A stretch of DNA of 8,233 nucleotides from positions 1 to 8,233 of the forward strand of contig JAUWIR010000169.1 in NCBI GenBank assembly GCA_030605265.1, read 5' to 3'. A program made the translations under genes and the position numbers. Source of the stretch: Pseudomonadota bacterium (lineage in GTDB: Bacteria > SZUA-182 > DTGQ01). The notes under the pieces were generated by a model that made no database searches, had not been told where the DNA came from, and was given only the letters and a program-made list of their open reading frames with translations. Below are positions 6,010-8,233 of this stretch, piece by piece. The stretch's first letter is position 1; each line of letters begins with the position of its first letter.

Positions 6010-7063
6010 GAGAAAAATTACCAAACCCTTGTGGATGAGAGAAGTAAAGATTGGAGAAAAGGCTCCCATTAGTGTTCAATCAATGACCAAAACAGATACT
6101 CGTGATATAGAGGCCACTGTAGCTCAGATAGAGCGGTTGGCCTTAATCGGTTGCGAAATTATTCGCGTGGCCGTGCCGGACCCGGAAGCAGCCGAAGCTC
6201 TTCCAACCATTGTCCGGCGAAGTTCTCTTCCGGTTATTGCTGACATTCATTTTCATCATCAATTGGCCTTAAAGGCGATGGAGGCGGGAGTAGACGGCTT
6301 GAGGATAAATCCCGGAAATATCGGCTCAGACAAAAAAGTTGAGGAGGTCATAAAAAAAGCAATTGATACTGAAACCTGCATCCGTATTGGAGTAAATGCC
6401 GGTTCTCTGGAAAAATCCCTCTATCAAAAGCACGGCGGTCCAACAGCTGCGGCCATGGTAGAAAGCGCTTGTCAAAAGATAGCCCTTTTGGAAAATTTAG
6501 GGTTTTCGAATATAAAAATTTCTTTAAAATCTTCTTCAGTTCTTGAAACGATTACAGCCTACCGTCTGATAAGCCAACGAGTAGAGTATCCCCTTCATTT
6601 GGGAGTTACTGAAACAGGAGATGCTTTCCATGGGGGGATCAAATCAGCTATAGGGCTTGGAATTTTGCTGGCGGAGGGGATTGGAGACACCCTGCGGGTT
6701 TCCTTGACTGCAGATCCCGCCCTTGAGGTCCAGGCCGGGTATGCAATTCTTCAGGCTTTAGGTATTAGGCGAAGGGGAGTGGAGATTATTTCCTGTCCCA
6801 CTTGTGGCCGTTGTGAAATTAATATTATAGAACTTGTTCAAAAAGTTAAGGACAGAATCATTCATCTGGCCTATCCTTTAAAAGTGGCCATCATGGGGTG
6901 TGTGGTAAATGGCCCCGGGGAGGCCGGAGAGGCTGATATCGGGCTTGCCGGCGGGAAGGGAGTAGGGGTGATTTTTCGCAAGGGAAAGATTGTAAAAAAA
7001 TGTAAGGAAGAGGATTTATTTCCTATTTTTATAGAAATGATTGAAGAAATGGTTCAGTCGTAG
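5999..7063 (+). CDS. ispG: 4-hydroxy-3-methylbut-2-en-1-yl diphosphate synthase (IspG/GcpE)
   Basis: This 354-residue iron-sulfur enzyme of the MEP isoprenoid pathway reductively converts 2-C-methyl-D-erythritol 2,4-cyclodiphosphate to HMBPP. The N-terminal TIM-barrel part shows SVQSMTKTDTRD (25-36), VADIHFH-like VIADIHFH (79-86), LRINPGNIG (101-109), RIGVNAGSLE (129-138) and GVTETGDAFHGG (202-213). The C-terminal cluster domain has SCPTCGR (265-271), with Cys266 and Cys269, and MGCVVNGPGEAGEADIG (299-315), with Cys301 and Glu308. These are the expected [4Fe-4S] ligands. Length matches the compact bacterial form without the extra domain found in plants. The ATG at 5999 is preceded by AGGGA (5986-5990) with 8 bases' spacing, and it overlaps the end of tsaE, indicating translational coupling. 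Confidence 0.97.
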   Translation: MIIERKITKPLWMREVKIGEKAPISVQSMTKTDTRDIEATVAQIERLALIGCEIIRVAVPDPEAAEALPTIVRRSSLPVIADIHFHHQLALKAMEAGVDGLRINPGNIGSDKKVEEVIKKAIDTETCIRIGVNAGSLEKSLYQKHGGPTAAAMVESACQKIALLENLGFSNIKISLKSSSVLETITAYRLISQRVEYPLHLGVTETGDAFHGGIKSAIGLGILLAEGIGDTLRVSLTADPALEVQAGYAILQALGIRRRGVEIISCPTCGRCEINIIELVQKVKDRIIHLAYPLKVAIMGCVVNGPGEAGEADIGLAGGKGVGVIFRKGKIVKKCKEEDLFPIFIEMIEEMVQS

Positions 7064-7068
7064 CAAAT

Positions 7069-7073
7069 GGAGG
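7069..7073 (+). promoter_or_regulatory. Ribosome-binding site that sets the queD start
   Basis: GGAGG sits 6 bases before the ATG at 7080. An in-frame ATG at 7041 would add 13 residues (MKKWFSRSKWRII) that overlap ispG and match nothing in the family, so 7080 is preferred. Confidence 0.8.
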
Positions 7074-7079
7074 ATAATT

Positions 7080-7451
7080 ATGTACCGTCTTGGCGTAAGT
7101 AAAAGTTGTGCCGCAGCGCATCAATTACGGGGGTATGGGGGGGAATGCGAAGCTCTCCATGGCCATAATTGGCGGGTACAGCTGTATGTAACTGCATCAA
7201 AAGTGAATGAAATTGGGCTTGTAATTGATTTTAAGGAGTTAAAGGAAAGTTTACAAAAAATTTTTCAAATCTTGGATCACAGCAATTTAAACGAATTACC
7301 GCCCTTTATGAAAGAGAATCCATCTTCAGAGAATATAGCCTATTATATATTCAAGGGAATTGATGCTCAGTTGCAGGGAAAAGATGTTATAGTTGAGAAA
7401 ATCAGGGTATGGGAGTCAGAAAACTCCTATGCGGAATATTTTGCCGAATAA
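7080..7451 (+). CDS. queD: 6-carboxy-5,6,7,8-tetrahydropterin synthase (QueD / PTPS family)
   Basis: This 123-residue T-fold enzyme has the expected zinc-binding histidines: His14 in AAAHQL, and His27 and His29 in LHGHNW. Cys23 precedes them as the likely catalytic cysteine. Further signatures are GLVIDFKELK (46-55), LDHSNLNE (65-72) with Asp66 and His67, PSSENIA (81-87), and VWESENSYAEY (110-120) with the pterin-binding Glu112. QueD converts 7,8-dihydroneopterin triphosphate to 6-carboxy-tetrahydropterin, the second step to queuosine and other 7-deazaguanines. The small size and the Cys-x3-HGH spacing fit QueD better than eukaryotic 6-pyruvoyl-tetrahydropterin synthase. queC, queE and queF are not nearby. 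It follows ispG by 16 bases, leaving no room for a preQ1 riboswitch directly before it. Confidence 0.92.
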   Translation: MYRLGVSKSCAAAHQLRGYGGECEALHGHNWRVQLYVTASKVNEIGLVIDFKELKESLQKIFQILDHSNLNELPPFMKENPSSENIAYYIFKGIDAQLQGKDVIVEKIRVWESENSYAEYFAE

Positions 7452-7617
7452 ATTTGGGGGGGTCTTTTTAACCCGCTATTGAGGAGACTTTCCTCCTTTA
7501 CAATCAGTATTAGTTATGTTAAGATAAATTTTAAAATATGATTAAATAAGGCTATTCTCAAACTTTTTTTTTAAACAAATAGAATCTTTCATATAACCAC
7601 AGCGGGGAGGGGTGATG
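7452..7617 (+). other. Intergenic region and probable rpsO leader
   Basis: These 166 bases separate queD from rpsO. Just after the queD stop are a run of seven G (7456-7462), a small GGGT/ACCC hairpin (7460-7463 with 7471-7474) and a GAGGA/TCCTC hairpin (7481-7485 with 7491-7495). None is followed at once by a U-tract, so termination here is uncertain. An A/T-rich stretch (7515-7575) includes TAAAAT (7532-7537) as a possible -10 and a run of nine T (7564-7572). S15 represses its own mRNA in several bacteria through structures in this position. No specific S15-binding fold could be assigned here. Confidence 0.45.
7606..7610 (+). promoter_or_regulatory. Ribosome-binding site that sets the rpsO start
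   Basis: GGAGG ends 7 bases before the ATG at 7618. The in-frame GTG (7612) and first ATG (7615) stand only 1 and 4 bases from it, too close for efficient use. The 7618 start also yields the family-standard MPLAREKKQ N-terminus. Confidence 0.75.
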
Positions 7618-7887
7618 ATGCCACTTGCTAGAGAAAAAAAACAAGAAATAATTAGTTCCTATCGAGCACATAACACAGATACAGGGTCTACAGAGGTGCA
7701 AATTGCTCTTTTAAGTGAAAGGATAAGTTATCTTACGCAACATTTCAAAATTCATAAAGGAGATCATCACTCTCGACAAGGGTTACTTAAAATGGTCGGG
7801 CAGAGAAGAAAGTTGTTAAATTATTTGAAAAAAAAGGATGATAGCCGTTATAAGGACATAATTGGCCGCCTTGGGATCAGGAAATAA
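7618..7887 (+). CDS. rpsO: 30S ribosomal protein S15
   Basis: With the start at the third of three in-frame candidates, the protein has 89 residues, the usual S15 length, and begins MPLAREKKQEII. Signature segments are NTDTGSTEVQIALLSERI (about 20-37), LTQHFKIHKGDHHSRQGLL (about 40-58) and the RRKLLNYLKKKD segment (about 64-75). It ends with RYKDIIGRLGIRK. S15 is a primary 16S rRNA-binding protein that organises the central domain of the small subunit. Here it is followed by pnp, the classic rpsO-pnp arrangement, in which the two products come from a shared transcript. Autorepression by S15 is common, but its mechanism cannot be read from this leader. Confidence 0.97.
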   Translation: MPLAREKKQEIISSYRAHNTDTGSTEVQIALLSERISYLTQHFKIHKGDHHSRQGLLKMVGQRRKLLNYLKKKDDSRYKDIIGRLGIRK

Positions 7888-7920
7888 TTATAGTAAATCA
7901 TGTCCTGAGGAAGGAGCGCA

Positions 7921-7962
7921 TTGAAGATAGCGAATAACTGGAGGCATATAGTAAATGATTAA
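7921..7962 (+). CDS. Possible 13-residue leader peptide overlapping the pnp start
   Basis: AAGGAG (7911-7916) stands 4 bases before a TTG that opens a short frame (read as MKIANNWRHIVND). The frame stops at TAA 7960-7962, just inside pnp. If used, terminating ribosomes would arrive at the pnp start and could couple its translation. A small stem (TCCT 7903-7906 with AGGA 7912-7915) could mask this ribosome site. There is no homology evidence, and the sequence may be chance. Confidence 0.2.
   Translation: MKIANNWRHIVND
7940..7944 (+). promoter_or_regulatory. Ribosome-binding site of pnp
   Basis: GGAGG lies 10 bases before the pnp ATG, slightly longer than ideal. An in-frame TAA (7952-7954) immediately precedes the ATG, so no earlier start is possible. 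Confidence 0.65.
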
Positions 7963-8233
7963 ATCCTTAAATGTGGAGTGGGCAAAAAAGGCCCTGACCA
8001 TTAGCACTGGGTTAATGGCTAAACAAGCCAATGGATCAGTAACTGTTCAGTATGGAGATACCGTAGTCCTGGTTACAGTGGTTTATGACCCCAAAGAGAG
8101 AGAGGCTTTAGATTTTTTTCCTCTCACAGTCAATTATTTAGAGAAATCTTATGCAGCAGGGAAGATACCCGGTGGATTTTTTAAACGAGAGGGGCGACCA
8201 ACAGAAAAAGAAACCCTTACTTCACGCCTGATC
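7955..8233 (+). CDS. pnp: Polynucleotide phosphorylase, N-terminal part (3' truncated by the window)
   Basis: The first 93 codons are present and the frame is open to the window edge. The sequence matches the start of the first RNase PH domain of PNPase. Visible signatures are the early TGLMAKQANGSVTVQYGDTVVLVTVV, then DFFPLTVNYLEKSYAAGKIPGGFFKREGRPTEKETLTSRLI. The second stretch includes the YxEKxYAAGKIPGGFxKREGRPxxxExLxSRLI block that is nearly invariant in the family. PNPase degrades RNA 3' to 5' using phosphate and is a partner of the RNA degradosome in many bacteria. The gap to rpsO is 67 bases. In E. coli the pnp leader is a site of RNase III cleavage and PNPase autocontrol. The short leader here shows only a weak stem. 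The second RNase PH, KH and S1 domains lie beyond the window. Confidence 0.97.
   Translation, partial: MIKSLNVEWAKKALTISTGLMAKQANGSVTVQYGDTVVLVTVVYDPKEREALDFFPLTVNYLEKSYAAGKIPGGFFKREGRPTEKETLTSRLI

Noticed and set aside
7041..7079. Upstream ATG for queD giving 13 extra residues
   Set aside because: It overlaps ispG, lacks a good ribosome site, and the added residues do not fit the family, while GGAGG sits correctly before the ATG at 7080.
7064..7079. preQ1 riboswitch upstream of queD
   Set aside because: The gap from ispG to queD is only 16 bases, too short for the aptamer.
7564..7572. Run of nine T as the tail of a terminator before rpsO
   Set aside because: No G/C-rich stem directly precedes it; the upstream sequence is A/T rich and unstructured by eye.

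Overview
The window reads as an AT-rich stretch of chromosome from an uncultured or little-studied Gram-negative (diderm) bacterium. The diderm call rests on a complete TonB-type energy module (ExbB, ExbD, TonB) and a very large exported TPR protein. The other genes (tsaE, ispG, queD, rpsO, pnp) are core bacterial genes. ispG shows that isoprenoids come from the MEP pathway. No phylum can be fixed from this sequence alone. The gene order and the intergenic repeats would suit a deep-branching candidate phylum, but that is a guess. Every gene lies on the + strand, and no transposase, phage gene, tRNA, rRNA or CRISPR array was seen.

Layout. 1-149 is the 3' end of a TPR protein gene. 150-392 is an intergenic region holding an imperfect inverted repeat made of CTTTGTG units. 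393-3497 encodes a 1034-residue exported TPR solenoid with about 24 repeats. Its mature N-terminus carries LPEVVVTG, which looks like a TonB box. 3498-3627 holds a second inverted repeat, built from 7-bp GTTCAGG-like units. 3628-7451 is a tight co-directional run, exbB-exbD-tonB-tsaE-ispG-queD, with gaps of 15, 8, 1, -11 and 16 bases, so probably one transcription unit. After a 166-base leader come rpsO and the start of pnp, the classic S15/PNPase pair.

How it may work together. ExbB and ExbD would use the proton gradient across the inner membrane to drive TonB, which spans the periplasm. Normally TonB engages the TonB box of an outer-membrane receptor. Here the nearest candidate partner is the TPR protein, which has the box but no visible plug or barrel. 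The inference is a dedicated TPR-Ton machine, loosely parallel to the Tol-Pal system with its TPR protein CpoB. The sequence suggests this but does not prove it. The housekeeping genes downstream (tRNA t6A modification, isoprenoid synthesis, queuosine precursor synthesis, S15, PNPase) have no evident functional link to the Ton module.
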